Origin: Desulfobacter postgatei 2ac9
Lineage (GTDB): Bacteria > Desulfobacterota > Desulfobacteria > Desulfobacterales > Desulfobacteraceae
DNA: 64,000 nt
Direction of reading: 5' to 3'
Assembly (NCBI RefSeq): GCF_000233695.2
Contig: NZ_CM001488.1
Span: 3,815,093 to 3,879,092 of the forward strand
Positions 36,071 through 45,587 of the stretch are shown here, in pieces. Made by a program: the position numbers and the translations under genes. Below the pieces are notes generated by a model. It saw only the letters and a program-made list of their open reading frames with translations, did no database searches and was not told where the DNA came from. Numbering within the stretch: position 1 is the first letter of the stretch; each line of letters starts with the position of its first letter.

Positions 36071-37102
36071 ATGAAACATCAATATATCGACCGCAAAACC
36101 CGGCAGGTCAGAACCGAAATTCTTAAAGCAGATCCCGTTATCAGTGCCATTTATTCGCCGATACGCGAAAAAGCCTCCTTTTTGTTTCGTCTGATAATTT
36201 CGGCCCGGATGTCCAGCCTTATCGGGGCTGTTTCCTATGATTTGCCTTTTTTGAACTCCCCGATGGATGCCGGGAAATTTTTGGCTGCCCACGGCATTGA
36301 TTTAAGAGAGGTGGAAGGAGATCCTGCAAAACTGGATACCCTTCGAAAAGTTTTTGAACGCAAAATTCGCTACGATCAGCTTCGTCCCATGCCGGAAGAC
36401 GCCGATGCGGTGGTCTCTCCAGCTGATTCTCGTCTTCTGGTGGGGGCATTTTCAAAAAATTCAGCCCTTTTTATTAAAGGTAAGTTTTTTGATTTTTGTG
36501 AGCTTATCGGCCGGGATAAGCCCCGATGGCTTGATGCCTTTGACCAGGGCAGTTTCGCCGTGACCCGGCTCACCCCGGATAAATATCACTATAACCATAC
36601 GCCTGTGGCAGGAACGGTCTTGGATATTTATGAGATAGACGGGCATTTTCATTCCTGCAACCCCGGTGCTGTGGTCCGGGAAGTGACGCCATACTCTAAA
36701 AACCGGCGGGTGGTCACCATCATTGATACGGATGTGCCCGGAGGAACCGGATGCGGGCTTGTGTGCATGGTGGAAGTGGTGGCCATGATGATTGGAAAAA
36801 TTGTCCAGTGCTACAGTCAAAACGGATATGAAAATCCCCGGGTTGTGGTGCCCGGACTTTTTATGGAAAAGGGTTGTCCCAAAAGCCTTTACCGTCCGGG
36901 CTCTTCCACAACCATTGTTATATTTCAAAAACAGCGCATCCGTTTTTCCGAAGATTTACTGGAAAACCAGGTTCGCACCGACGTGAGCAGCCGTTTCAGT
37001 GAAGGGTTTGGCAGACCCCTTGTGGAAACCGAAGTGACCGTGCGTTCAGGTATCGGTCATGCCTCCCCTTGTGGTGAAACTGCAGCGTTTGGAGATTTGT
37101 AA
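36071..37102 (+). CDS. psd: Phosphatidylserine decarboxylase
   Basis: A 343-residue enzyme making phosphatidylethanolamine. The C-terminal YRPGSSTTIVIF holds the GSST self-cleavage site that yields the pyruvoyl group; VVSPADSRLLVGAF and YHYNHTPVAGTVLDIY (with the catalytic His) are further landmarks. Longer than the 285-320 residues common in bacteria, with an N-terminal extension. The stop overlaps the next ATG by 1 bp. Confidence 0.9.
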   Translation: MKHQYIDRKTRQVRTEILKADPVISAIYSPIREKASFLFRLIISARMSSLIGAVSYDLPFLNSPMDAGKFLAAHGIDLREVEGDPAKLDTLRKVFERKIRYDQLRPMPEDADAVVSPADSRLLVGAFSKNSALFIKGKFFDFCELIGRDKPRWLDAFDQGSFAVTRLTPDKYHYNHTPVAGTVLDIYEIDGHFHSCNPGAVVREVTPYSKNRRVVTIIDTDVPGGTGCGLVCMVEVVAMMIGKIVQCYSQNGYENPRVVVPGLFMEKGCPKSLYRPGSSTTIVIFQKQRIRFSEDLLENQVRTDVSSRFSEGFGRPLVETEVTVRSGIGHASPCGETAAFGDL

Positions 37103-38151
37103 TGGATATCATTTTTTTTGTTGTTGGGTTGGGTCTGTTGATTGGTGTTGTACTGAGTTGGGGATTTAAAACGTTGCCCAAAGAAAAATGGCAGATGGTG
37201 GCGGCGTTTCCTCGGGAAAAGCTGGATCAGGGCCAGTGGCGGGGGATGAATCTGACCTGGTACGGGCTTTTGTCTGCCAATGCGTATACCTTTGGTGTAA
37301 TCATGGCCGTGATTCTGGCCGCATCGGCTGGGATGCCCATTTTTGTCCTGGTGCTGGTGACTGTTTTGCTGCTGGCGGTCACCATTCCGGCCTCTAAAAT
37401 TGTTGCCCGGATTGTTGAAAAGAAAAAAGCCACCCTGACCATTGGCGGGGCCCTATTTGCCGGTGTGGTGACCGCACCCTGGATCATCATGCTGGTGAAT
37501 GCCACGTTGGGCACAGCCTTCAACTTTCATCTGCCCGTTGCTGTGATGATGGCCTGTTTAAGCATCGGGTATACGTTTGGGGAGTCTTTGGGGCGTCTTG
37601 CCTGCCTGAGTTTTGGCTGCTGCTACGGCAAGCCGCTGAGCCGGTGTGACGCTCCCACCCGTAAGTTGTTTGAACATTTTAATGTGGTCTTCACAGGAGA
37701 GACCAAAAAAGTGGCCTATGCGTCGGGGTTGGCCGGTGAAAAAATGATTCCCATTCAGATCATTACCGCCGTGATTTATGCGATATCCGGCCTTGTCGGC
37801 ACCTTGCTGTTTCTCCGGGGTTTTGCCGAAACCGCCCTTGTGGAAACCCTGGTGGTGACCCAGGTCTGGCGGGTGGTCTCTGAGTTTTTCAGGGCAGACT
37901 TCAGGGGTGAACGCAAATTTTCCATGTACCAGATTATGGCGCTGTCAGCCATTGCTTATACCATCGCAGTGCTGGCCTTTTTCCCTGATCCCGAGGTGGC
38001 CGTTTCTCTGGATAACGGATTTAAAGCCCTGTGGGATCCGGGTATGATTCTGTTTTTCCAGGGCGTCTGGGTTGTCTCTTTTCTTCATTCGGGCCGAAGC
38101 ACTGTTACGGCATCGAAAATTTCCTTTCATGTGGTAAAAGATAATATTTAA
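37102..38151 (+). CDS. Lgt-like membrane transferase
   Basis: A 349-residue protein with seven or more helices, related to prolipoprotein diacylglyceryl transferase. The region corresponding to the Lgt signature is LGRLACLSFGCCYGKPLSRC, Cys-rich and lacking the usual Asn-Glu of GRxGNFxNxE. It is co-translated with psd, which favours a phospholipid-linked transfer reaction, but activity is not known. A true lgt is expected elsewhere in the genome. Confidence 0.75.
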   Translation: MDIIFFVVGLGLLIGVVLSWGFKTLPKEKWQMVAAFPREKLDQGQWRGMNLTWYGLLSANAYTFGVIMAVILAASAGMPIFVLVLVTVLLLAVTIPASKIVARIVEKKKATLTIGGALFAGVVTAPWIIMLVNATLGTAFNFHLPVAVMMACLSIGYTFGESLGRLACLSFGCCYGKPLSRCDAPTRKLFEHFNVVFTGETKKVAYASGLAGEKMIPIQIITAVIYAISGLVGTLLFLRGFAETALVETLVVTQVWRVVSEFFRADFRGERKFSMYQIMALSAIAYTIAVLAFFPDPEVAVSLDNGFKALWDPGMILFFQGVWVVSFLHSGRSTVTASKISFHVVKDNI

Positions 38152-38157
38152 TTGAAA

Positions 38158-38550
38158 ATGAAAATTAGAAGGCGCCATGAATTGGGGGGGATATGCTTTC
38201 TGTGGTGCTACGATATTGTAAAGTATCTCCTGTTCAAAGGCCTTCTGGAAAGCCGGGGGATTGATCCCCTGGTATTTTTGTTTTTTGACATGATCACCGT
38301 GCCCGGGTTTATCATGGGCTGTGCCCGTCTGGTCAATTCCCTGACCGGCCGGGTCATGGCATGGCCCAAGGTCCTTTTCTGGGGAATCATGGTGCTGGTT
38401 AATACCCTGTTGCCCTATGTGTATGCGGCCATTGCAGGCGGACCGCAATTTGACACCGCAGCCTGGGTGGTGTTCTGGGTAATCGTTTTGCTCTTGCTGA
38501 CCAATCTGATACGCACGATCAGGGCCGGTTTGATCGCAGAAAAGCAGTGA
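38158..38550 (+). CDS. Small membrane protein of unknown function
   Basis: About 130 residues with three to four hydrophobic stretches (GGICFLWCYDIVKYLLFKGL, VLFWGIMVLVNTLLPYVYAA, VVFWVIVLLLLTNLI). ATG at 38158 is used; a TTG six bases earlier is an alternative. It follows the Lgt-like gene with no gap, so the psd, Lgt-like and this gene form one operon. I do not recognise the family. Confidence 0.6.
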   Translation: MKIRRRHELGGICFLWCYDIVKYLLFKGLLESRGIDPLVFLFFDMITVPGFIMGCARLVNSLTGRVMAWPKVLFWGIMVLVNTLLPYVYAAIAGGPQFDTAAWVVFWVIVLLLLTNLIRTIRAGLIAEKQ

Positions 38551-38565
38551 AACGGCTGGTTTAGT

Positions 38566-39453
38566 TCATACCTTGTTTTTGCCCACCTTTCTGATCAGTC
38601 CTTCCTGGGCCACGCTGGCCACAAGTTTGCCATCCCGGGTGTAGATGGCACCGCGGTTAAGAGCCCGGGCCATGGCCGCACTGGGACTGTGGATCACGTA
38701 GAGCAGCCAGTCGTCCATCCTGAAATCCCTGTGGAACCAGAGGGCATGATCCAGGCTTGCCACCTGCATGTCCGGGGACCAGAAGGTTTTGCCATGGGGA
38801 TAAAGGGCGGTGGGGACCAGGTGAAAATCCGAAGCATAGGCCAGCATGTACCTGTGAATTGCGGCATCGTCAGGCAAAGGGCCGGTGGCCCTGAACCAGA
38901 CATATTTGTCCGGCGGCATGGGAACGGGATGAAAGGGATTTAACGGATTGACGACCCGCAGTTCAATGGGATTGGGATACAATAATTTTTTTGCGATGTC
39001 TTCAGGAAGTTTTTTTGCATGGCGTAAAATTTTATTGTAATCACTTTCCACGCCCTCAGGGCCTTCAACCTCGGGCATGGGGTCCTGGTGCTGAAAGCCT
39101 TCTTCATATTTGTGAAATGATGTTGACATGGAAAAGATAGCCCGACCCTTCTGTACGGCCTTGACCCGCCGGGTGCTGAACGAGTGGCCGTCCCGGGTAC
39201 GCTCCACCATATAGACAATGGGGCAGGCGGCATCTCCGGCCCGAAGGAAGTATCCGTGCAGGCTGTGGGCACAAAGATGGTCCGGCACTGTGCGGGATGC
39301 CGCAGACAAGGCCTGACCCAGGACCTGACCGCCGAATACGGCGCCGTAACCCAGGTCCTGGCTCTGGCCCCGAAAGATCTCCTCTTCAATTTTTTCCAGG
39401 CTGAGCAGCCCCAAGAGTTCTTTGAGTACATTTTGTCTGATACCATCTGTCAT
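38566..39453 (-). CDS. tesB: Acyl-CoA thioesterase II
   Basis: A 295-residue double-hotdog thioesterase hydrolysing medium to long acyl-CoA. Motifs: FGGQVLGQALSAASRTVP, CAHSLHGYFLRAGDA, YMVERTRDGHSFSTRRVKA and the C-terminal ASLDHALWFHRDFRMDDWLL, with the Asp-Gln-Thr type catalytic residues of TesB. Gene is convergent with the psd operon and overlaps no neighbour. Confidence 0.92.
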   Translation of the reverse strand: MTDGIRQNVLKELLGLLSLEKIEEEIFRGQSQDLGYGAVFGGQVLGQALSAASRTVPDHLCAHSLHGYFLRAGDAACPIVYMVERTRDGHSFSTRRVKAVQKGRAIFSMSTSFHKYEEGFQHQDPMPEVEGPEGVESDYNKILRHAKKLPEDIAKKLLYPNPIELRVVNPLNPFHPVPMPPDKYVWFRATGPLPDDAAIHRYMLAYASDFHLVPTALYPHGKTFWSPDMQVASLDHALWFHRDFRMDDWLLYVIHSPSAAMARALNRGAIYTRDGKLVASVAQEGLIRKVGKNKV

Positions 39454-39476
39454 GATATTGCCCTGAATGTATAGAT

Positions 39477-40241
39477 TTATCTATTCATGATCCTGTCAAT
39501 GGTTCCATCCCCTTTCATCTCCTCAATCACCCTGTTGATCTCCGGAAGGAGGTCTGCAAACGGTGAATTTTTTGAGATTCCGATTCTGAAAAGGTCCTTG
39601 GATACAATTTGGGGTGCGTGGGTGATCTGCTTACTGTATTCCGGGTACTTTTGAAAGAAGCTCCTCACAACGGATTCGCTTTCTAAAAAGGCATCGAATC
39701 GTTTGCCTAAAAGTTTTTTAAAGTTGTATTCTGCCAGGTTGACTTTTTCCGTTTTTATGAAGCCGTTTTCAATGGCCTGGTCCATCTTGTCCTGGTAGGT
39801 ATATCCTGAAACAATACCTATTGTGTAAGGTTTGAGATCATCAATGGTTTGCCACCCGGGTAGCTGGTCCTTGCGCGCTTTCAGGTGCCATATAAACACC
39901 CGGTCCTCAACAATCACATTGGTAAAAACCATGAACGCCTTTCTTTCAGGCTTGTTTTGAATGGGAAAGGTAATATCGTAGGTTCCTTTTTCCATGCAGG
40001 CCAGCACCCGTTTCCATGGCAGAAGATCTGCCTTGAATTTGCAATGGATGCGTTTGCTCACCTCTGTGCCGATATCAAACGCATATCCGCTTTCCAGCGC
40101 CTGGCCTTCCCGTCCTATGGAATAGGGGGGCCAGGTATCTGTGGTAAGCCTAAGTACCGGGTCATTTCCGGCACAGGGTGCTGCGAAGAAAAAAATAAAG
40201 CCTATAAATAGAACAATGCGTCTGCAAAAGAATTTAAACAT
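39477..40241 (-). CDS. Periplasmic amino-acid-binding-like protein (SBP_bac_3)
   Basis: A 254-residue exported protein. The N-terminal signal (IVLFIGFIFFFAAPCAGND) is followed by the type II binding fold: LRLTTDTWPPYSI, GYAFDIGTEVSKRI, CMEKGTYDITFPIQNKPERK and IGIVSGYTYQDKM. No transporter subunits are adjacent, so it may be an orphan receptor or signalling component. The Cys in PCAGND could also be a lipobox variant, though its context is poor. Confidence 0.8.
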   Translation of the reverse strand: MFKFFCRRIVLFIGFIFFFAAPCAGNDPVLRLTTDTWPPYSIGREGQALESGYAFDIGTEVSKRIHCKFKADLLPWKRVLACMEKGTYDITFPIQNKPERKAFMVFTNVIVEDRVFIWHLKARKDQLPGWQTIDDLKPYTIGIVSGYTYQDKMDQAIENGFIKTEKVNLAEYNFKKLLGKRFDAFLESESVVRSFFQKYPEYSKQITHAPQIVSKDLFRIGISKNSPFADLLPEINRVIEEMKGDGTIDRIMNR

Positions 40242-40497
40242 AAGGCTCCTTTTTATCAGGTTCGTACGGTACAGGCTTCACGGGTTCCGTTCAGGCATTA
40301 ACTAATAAATAATTATATCTGATTTTGGGCCGGATTACAAAATGATATCCATCCTGATCCACAGGTGTTAAATTGATTATATCCTTCTACCTTGTTTGAC
40401 ATTTTTTTTTGTTTGTGTGTAGATTTGCCATCATGGTAAAAAGGCGGGACTTGAAAGCGGTTTTATACAATTAAAAGAAAATTTAAAAGGAGACACA

Positions 40498-41337
40498 ATG
40501 GAGTGGTTGAAACAAATTAACATTGAAAAATATATAGAGACGCTGACCTACTGGGTGACCACCTACTCTGTAAAGATTATTGCCGCGCTGCTGATTCTGG
40601 TGATCGGAAAATGGCTGGCCAGACGAATTACCAATTTGATCACGAAATTGATGGAGAAAAATAAGATAGATATCACGCTTGTGCGGTTTTTTGACAGCAT
40701 TCTGTATTATACCTTTATGGTGATGATCGTTATTGCTGCCGCAGGCCAGCTGGGCATCAATACCACCTCTTTTCTGACCATTGTGGGTGCTGCCGGCCTG
40801 GCCATTGGTCTTGCATTGAAGGACTCTTTGGGCAATTTTGCTTCAGGCGTGATGCTGGTGCTGTTCAGGCCTTACAAGGTCAATGATTTTGTGGACATTG
40901 GCGGGGTAGCCGGGAATGTGGTGAGTATATCCTTGTTCACCACGGAGTTGAGTACCGGGGATAATCAAAAAGTGATCGTACCCAATGCCAGCATAACCTC
41001 CAATGTTATTACCAATGTTACGGCCAATCCCACCCGCCGGGTGGATCTTGTCATCGGCATTGGTTATGATGATGATATAAAAAAAGCCAAAGAGGTTATC
41101 CAGGGTGTTCTGGCAGAAGAAAAGCGCATTCTTCCCACACCTGCGCCACTTATTGCCGTGTCTGAACTTGCCGATTCCAGCGTTAATTTTGTGGTCCGGC
41201 CCTGGGTTAAAACAGGAGATTACTGGGGCGTATATTTTGCCCTCCATGAAAACATCAAGCTGGCTCTTGATGCCAATGGTATCAGCATCCCATTTCCCCA
41301 GCATGATGTTCATATGTACCGGGAAAGCAAAGAATAA
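40498..41337 (+). CDS. mscS: MscS-type mechanosensitive channel
   Basis: A 279-residue protein with three N-terminal helices and the pore-lining TM3 (AAGLAIGLALKDSLGNFASGV), followed by the beta domain with NDFVDIGGVAGNVVSISLF and the GDNQKVIVPNASI motif. Length and motifs equal E. coli MscS (286 residues). It gates under membrane tension to relieve osmotic stress. ATG after aaaaggaga. Confidence 0.93.
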   Translation: MEWLKQINIEKYIETLTYWVTTYSVKIIAALLILVIGKWLARRITNLITKLMEKNKIDITLVRFFDSILYYTFMVMIVIAAAGQLGINTTSFLTIVGAAGLAIGLALKDSLGNFASGVMLVLFRPYKVNDFVDIGGVAGNVVSISLFTTELSTGDNQKVIVPNASITSNVITNVTANPTRRVDLVIGIGYDDDIKKAKEVIQGVLAEEKRILPTPAPLIAVSELADSSVNFVVRPWVKTGDYWGVYFALHENIKLALDANGISIPFPQHDVHMYRESKE

Positions 41338-41394
41338 AAGACTTGGGAAAAATAAACGTCACCGTTTTTTCGCCGAATTTTTAGCCAGATTGAA

Positions 41395-41437
41395 AGACGA
41401 CCCATGGCGTATATTCAATGCGTCATGAGTCGCGTCT
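41395..41437. repeat. Imperfect palindrome upstream of the RAYT remnant (REP-like)
   Basis: agacgacccatggcgtat and atgcgtcatgagtcgcgtct form an imperfect stem of about 18 pairs with a five-base loop. RAYT transposases are associated with REP palindromes, and this element is 50 bp before the RAYT remnant. Assignment as REP is inferred. Confidence 0.45.
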
Positions 41438-41484
41438 TAATTTCGCAGACATTTTGAAATACACTTTTACGCTTTTGTTTGTGA

Positions 41485-41967
41485 CAGCCAGGCCAACATC
41501 ATCATTTACAAAGGAGGAATAACAAGCAGGCCTGTTTCTTTGCCGATGATGACTACTTGTCTTATCTTCAATGGCTTAAGGAGTATGCCTTAGCCTCGGG
41601 TTGTCTAATCCACGCTTACGTTTTGATGACAAATCATGTCCATCTGTTGCTGACCCCTAAAAGCAGCGGCAGTGCCGGAGATTTGTTAAAACGACTGGGT
41701 CAACGGTATGTTCAATATATCAACCGAACCTATAGAAGAACGGTTACCCTATGGGAAGGAAGGTATCGATCCTGCCTGGTTCAAGAGGAGAAATATTTGT
41801 TGACATGTCAGCGGTACATAGAACTGAACCCGGTCCGTGCGGGTATTGTAGAGCATCCGGGTGAATTTAGATGGTCGAGTTATCGTCATAATGGGCTGGG
41901 AGAAATGTCGGATTTAATTACACCACATATTTTTGATAAAAAGTCTGGGGATGAAATTGCCGCCTGA
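41485..41967 (+). pseudogene. REP-associated tyrosine transposase (RAYT), N-terminally decayed
   Basis: The frame QPGQHHHLQRRNNKQACFFA continues into LKEYALASGCLIHAYVLMTN, HVHLLLTP (HUH motif), an RYVQYINRTYRRTVTLWEG segment and CQRYIELNPVRAGIV with the catalytic Tyr. The conserved start of the family (PRKPR-like with PHHIxQRGN) is broken by an in-frame TGA at 41482 and a frame change. The first Met in the remaining frame is after position 41557. The catalytic core is complete, so in-trans use cannot be excluded, but translation start is missing. Confidence 0.65.
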
Positions 41968-42085
41968 GTCAAGGGAGAAAAAATCACACAACATATCAAA
42001 AGAAAATTGCATCTAAGCAGGAAGATGTATTATGCTGGGAAGACAAAGTTGAGTTCCAGACATTTTCTACAACAACAAAAAAAGG

Positions 42086-43072
42086 ATGAATACTATGGAC
42101 ATTTCAACAACCTATATGGGGCTTGCCCTTGAAAGCCCTGTTATTGTAGGCAGTTCCGGATTAACCGACTCTGTGGAAAAACTAAAAAAAATTGAAGAAG
42201 CCGGAGCGGGTGCCGCCGTACTTAAATCCATCTTTGAAGAAGAAATCGCCTATGAATACAATGACATCATAAAGGACGTGTCCCTTACAACAGGATACAA
42301 CCTGGAACAATTTGATTATCTTGACATGCAACTTCGGGGGAAGAAACTGTTTGCATATCTGGAACTGATCAAACAGGCAAAGGCCGGGGTGAGTATGCCT
42401 GTTATTGCCAGCGTAAACTGTGTCTACTCTCATGAATGGGCCTCCTTTGCCAAACAGATCGCCGATGCCGGGGCTGATGCCCTGGAACTGAACATGTTTT
42501 TTTCGCCCACTGATTTTGAACGGGAGAGCAGTGAACTGGAAAAAGTCTATTTTCAGATTGTTGAAAAACTTTTAAAGACAGTCACCATACCGGTTTCACT
42601 GAAGATAAGCTACTATTTTTCAAACCTGGGAAGAATGATCCAGCGGCTTTCGGAAACCGGTGTCTCCGGTATTGTCCTGTTTAATCGGTTTTTCAGTCCG
42701 GATATTGATACGGAGAAACTTGAAGTCAAACCCTCCTTTGTTTTCAGTTCCCCTTCGGATATAGCCATCTCCCTGAGATGGATGGCAATTATGTCCCAAA
42801 GAGTTAAATGTGATCTGGCTGCATCCACCGGGGTTCATGACGCACAGGGTGTGATCAAGCATATTCTGGCCGGTGCCCAGGCCGTGCAGATGGTATCGAC
42901 ATTGTACAAAAACAAAACACCATACCTTAAAACAGTTATCCAGGATATCCGGAATTGGATGGAAATTCATGGCTTTAACTCTCTGGCGGACTTCCGCGGG
43001 AAGCTGAGCCAGGCAGAAGCCCAAAACCCGTCTGTTTACGACCGGCTTCAGTTCATGAAGTATTATTCATAG
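42086..43072 (+). CDS. Dihydroorotate dehydrogenase-like flavoprotein
   Basis: A 328-residue TIM-barrel protein of the class 1A PyrD-like family. LALESPVIVGSSGLTDSVE, SVNCVYSHEWASFAKQIADAG, GADALELNMF and SLKISYYFSNLG are recognisable. A number of proteins of this family (anaerobic bacteria) are fused or associated with oxidoreductases and are not PyrD. It stands alone after the RAYT remnant with a good aaaggatg. The exact substrate is unknown. Confidence 0.82.
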   Translation: MNTMDISTTYMGLALESPVIVGSSGLTDSVEKLKKIEEAGAGAAVLKSIFEEEIAYEYNDIIKDVSLTTGYNLEQFDYLDMQLRGKKLFAYLELIKQAKAGVSMPVIASVNCVYSHEWASFAKQIADAGADALELNMFFSPTDFERESSELEKVYFQIVEKLLKTVTIPVSLKISYYFSNLGRMIQRLSETGVSGIVLFNRFFSPDIDTEKLEVKPSFVFSSPSDIAISLRWMAIMSQRVKCDLAASTGVHDAQGVIKHILAGAQAVQMVSTLYKNKTPYLKTVIQDIRNWMEIHGFNSLADFRGKLSQAEAQNPSVYDRLQFMKYYS

Positions 43073-43168
43073 GCGCTTTTATCATGAACGCTGTTGGCGT
43101 TCTTGGGGGAAAAGATTCCAGGCAGACGCACACCTGCTTGGGATCATAAATAAAATACCTGTTTTGGG

Positions 43169-43289
43169 CTACCGGTTTAAGCCGGGACACCCCGTAGAAT
43201 AAGCCTCTTATGAGATGCCCTGTTTTTAAGGCTGACCTCCTGGAAGACTTTGATCAAACGGTTCAGACTGTCCCGGCTTAAAACGGTAG
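43169..43289. repeat. 20-bp inverted repeat in a 590-bp gap
   Basis: ctaccggtttaagccgggac (43169-43188) and gtcccggcttaaaacggtag (43270-43289) are inverted copies with one mismatch, 81 bp apart. The gap 43073-43662 has no gene I can support; on the minus strand a 38-codon frame starts at a GTG after ggaggt near 43300, but it has no family. The promoter of the gene at 43663 should lie at the right side. Confidence 0.6.
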
Positions 43290-43662
43290 CCACCTCTTTT
43301 TACCTCCTGGCCGATTTTTCGAGCGAAAAATTATCCGATTGATGATTCTAATACCATTATTTATCGGAGCCGGAGGGCCAAGGGGGTTAGTAATGGAAAT
43401 TCATTAAAATTGACCGGGGTGAAGAGACGCGCCGAAAAGGTTATGCGCCTTTGGGATTGAAAAATCAACGGTTTTGACAATGAATATGCCGGTATCAACA
43501 ATAGGCATGTAGAAGAGCTTCTTTGGGTAAAATCCTTTTTTCCTTTTCTCAACTCTGTTTTTTCAGTTACTTATGTGATATGTTTTTTTGCTTTATCAGA
43601 ATGATAATGATAAAAGATACGGCAAAAAGAATAAGGCTACTGCTTAAGGAGAATTACCCTAT

Positions 43663-45540
43663 ATGGCACGTTTAAATGAGTTTGAACTGTCGCTTATAAA
43701 GCTCACTGACAGTCCATTAATCTACAAGGCACAGATCCCTTCGGGATGCACTTTTTTCCAGGATGTCCGACGCTATCAGAGCGTTGGTCCCCATATGGAA
43801 ATCCGGATTATTCCGGTGAATGGGATGATCGAGCTTGATCCGGACATGGAGCCCGTATCCTTTAATAAACTCACCGGGTCCGAACGTAAAGCCCTGGTTG
43901 ACTATCTGACGGTTCGTGTTGCCAGAGGCGACAATATTGGTTATGCCTGGGCCTTTTTCCGCTCCTCGGATAAAAAGAAACCCCTTGTGGCCTACGGGGG
44001 CAACGTGGTGCATAATGACACCTATCTGGGTAAGGAGCATGTAACAGCCCTGCTTTCGACGCTCCAGAAGCAAAAGGGCATCAGCACAATGAAACGACGC
44101 TTGTTTCCCTGGATTACCGCTGGGCTGCTTATCTTCCTGACCGTTCTGGCCGGATTCAAATATGGTCACCTGGTAAAAAATATTCCCATTCTCCGCAGCA
44201 TTGGCCAGGATTCGGGCCCGGAAATGCGCTTTTACCAATCCGTCTTTCCCGATTTGCATGCCTGGCTCCAGGATGGAAGGCCGGAACAGAAGGATGTGGC
44301 TAAAAAGCTTTTAAAAACCGAATATGTTTCGTACATGCTTCATACCATGGCCCTGCGCGATTACCGTCTGGAAGGTGAGCAGGGCATGGATCGGGGCAAC
44401 AGGCTGATCCTGTTTGTATACTTCAACTATAACAGCCAGGTTGAAGAATTGATCCGCTCGAGCAGGGAGATTCTGGCAGGCACTGAATTCATACGCCTGG
44501 CACGGATTTATTCAACCATGCAGTCCGGGTATGCCTCAAATATTTTCTATTTCAAAGTCGGGGATTTAAATATTAAGGATACTGAAATTTCCAATTATAT
44601 GAGGCAGAACATGATCAGCTACCAGGATTTTAAAAAAATCCGGGATGAAAATGCCTTTGCAGAACTCATGGCCAGTGATCGCATCAGTTACAAGATGAAG
44701 GGCTTTTTGGAAAATGTCTACACCTTTACCCCCCTTCGCATTGATACAAAACTTAACGGTAAATCCTGGTACCTGCTCACCCGGAACAACAGTTCCGGAG
44801 ACCTGGATTTTGCAGCTTTCTTCCATCAGGACAGTGCCACCCTGGTCCCCAAACGCATTGGACATCTGGTGCTGGCGGATAAGGGGCTGCCTTCGGACAT
44901 GGCCTGGTATGCCTTAGATGACAGGCAGGCAGGGGAGCTGAAACTGTCGGACAGTGCCCTGACCTATTTCAGTACGGAGACCGGCCAGACCAATCAGCTT
45001 GGTATCATTAAAGAGCGGATCAATGCCCTAGACCTTTCCAGGGTGCCCCAGGACCGGATCAAGATCAGCGTTCACCGGGAATTGCTCATGGGAGATGCAA
45101 AGGGCAAATACGGCATCCAGACCAATGATCCCATCACAAGCCTTGTGCTGTCCAATCTGATTACCAGATCGTCCTTTGAACAGGAGGCAAATGTTTCCCT
45201 AAAGCGGGATCCCATTCAGTTTAATACAACATTGATTCAGCTCTCCAAAGACGACAGTTTCTCAGTTCAGTCCGTGACCATCACACCCGGCACCACCAAT
45301 ATCATTCGCTTGTTTGAGCCCTTGGACAGTTTTAATGCAACGTTTAACGACGGCACCTCCACCACCTTTGAGAAGGCCAGTGTAAACCTGTTCAACCCTT
45401 TTACTTTTATGGTATCCAGGGATAGCATTGTTTTATGTTTCCGTCATGACATTACGGACATGACCATTGAGGCCAACGACGTGGAGCTTAAAATCGTAAA
45501 GGCCAAGGACGGAAATTACCAGATTGTAAAAATCCCATAA
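43663..45540 (+). CDS. Single-pass membrane protein of a three-gene cassette
   Basis: A 625-residue protein of no recognised family. Residues 1-143 form a predicted cytosolic domain; residues about 149-166 (TAGLLIFLTVLAGFKYG) are a single membrane helix; the remaining 450 residues would be exported, with mixed helical and strand segments and no repeats that I recognise. It begins at ATG 43663 after aaggagaatta, and leads a set with the genes at 45588 and 47083 on the same strand. The layout (membrane protein, GTPase-like, actin-like ATPase) implies a membrane-associated machine. Confidence 0.7.
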   Translation: MARLNEFELSLIKLTDSPLIYKAQIPSGCTFFQDVRRYQSVGPHMEIRIIPVNGMIELDPDMEPVSFNKLTGSERKALVDYLTVRVARGDNIGYAWAFFRSSDKKKPLVAYGGNVVHNDTYLGKEHVTALLSTLQKQKGISTMKRRLFPWITAGLLIFLTVLAGFKYGHLVKNIPILRSIGQDSGPEMRFYQSVFPDLHAWLQDGRPEQKDVAKKLLKTEYVSYMLHTMALRDYRLEGEQGMDRGNRLILFVYFNYNSQVEELIRSSREILAGTEFIRLARIYSTMQSGYASNIFYFKVGDLNIKDTEISNYMRQNMISYQDFKKIRDENAFAELMASDRISYKMKGFLENVYTFTPLRIDTKLNGKSWYLLTRNNSSGDLDFAAFFHQDSATLVPKRIGHLVLADKGLPSDMAWYALDDRQAGELKLSDSALTYFSTETGQTNQLGIIKERINALDLSRVPQDRIKISVHRELLMGDAKGKYGIQTNDPITSLVLSNLITRSSFEQEANVSLKRDPIQFNTTLIQLSKDDSFSVQSVTITPGTTNIIRLFEPLDSFNATFNDGTSTTFEKASVNLFNPFTFMVSRDSIVLCFRHDITDMTIEANDVELKIVKAKDGNYQIVKIP

Positions 45541-45587
45541 GTAATGTTTTTTTACGAAATCAGTATCAAGGAGTTTTATTTAACCAT

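Noticed and set aside
40380..40440. Promoter-like TTTGACA near 40396
   Set aside because: A -35-like box is present but no matching -10 at proper spacing, so it is not listed as a promoter.
43180..43300. 38-codon minus-strand frame after ggaggt
   Set aside because: Too short, overlaps the inverted repeat, and ends at a stop inside the repeat; kept only as an observation.
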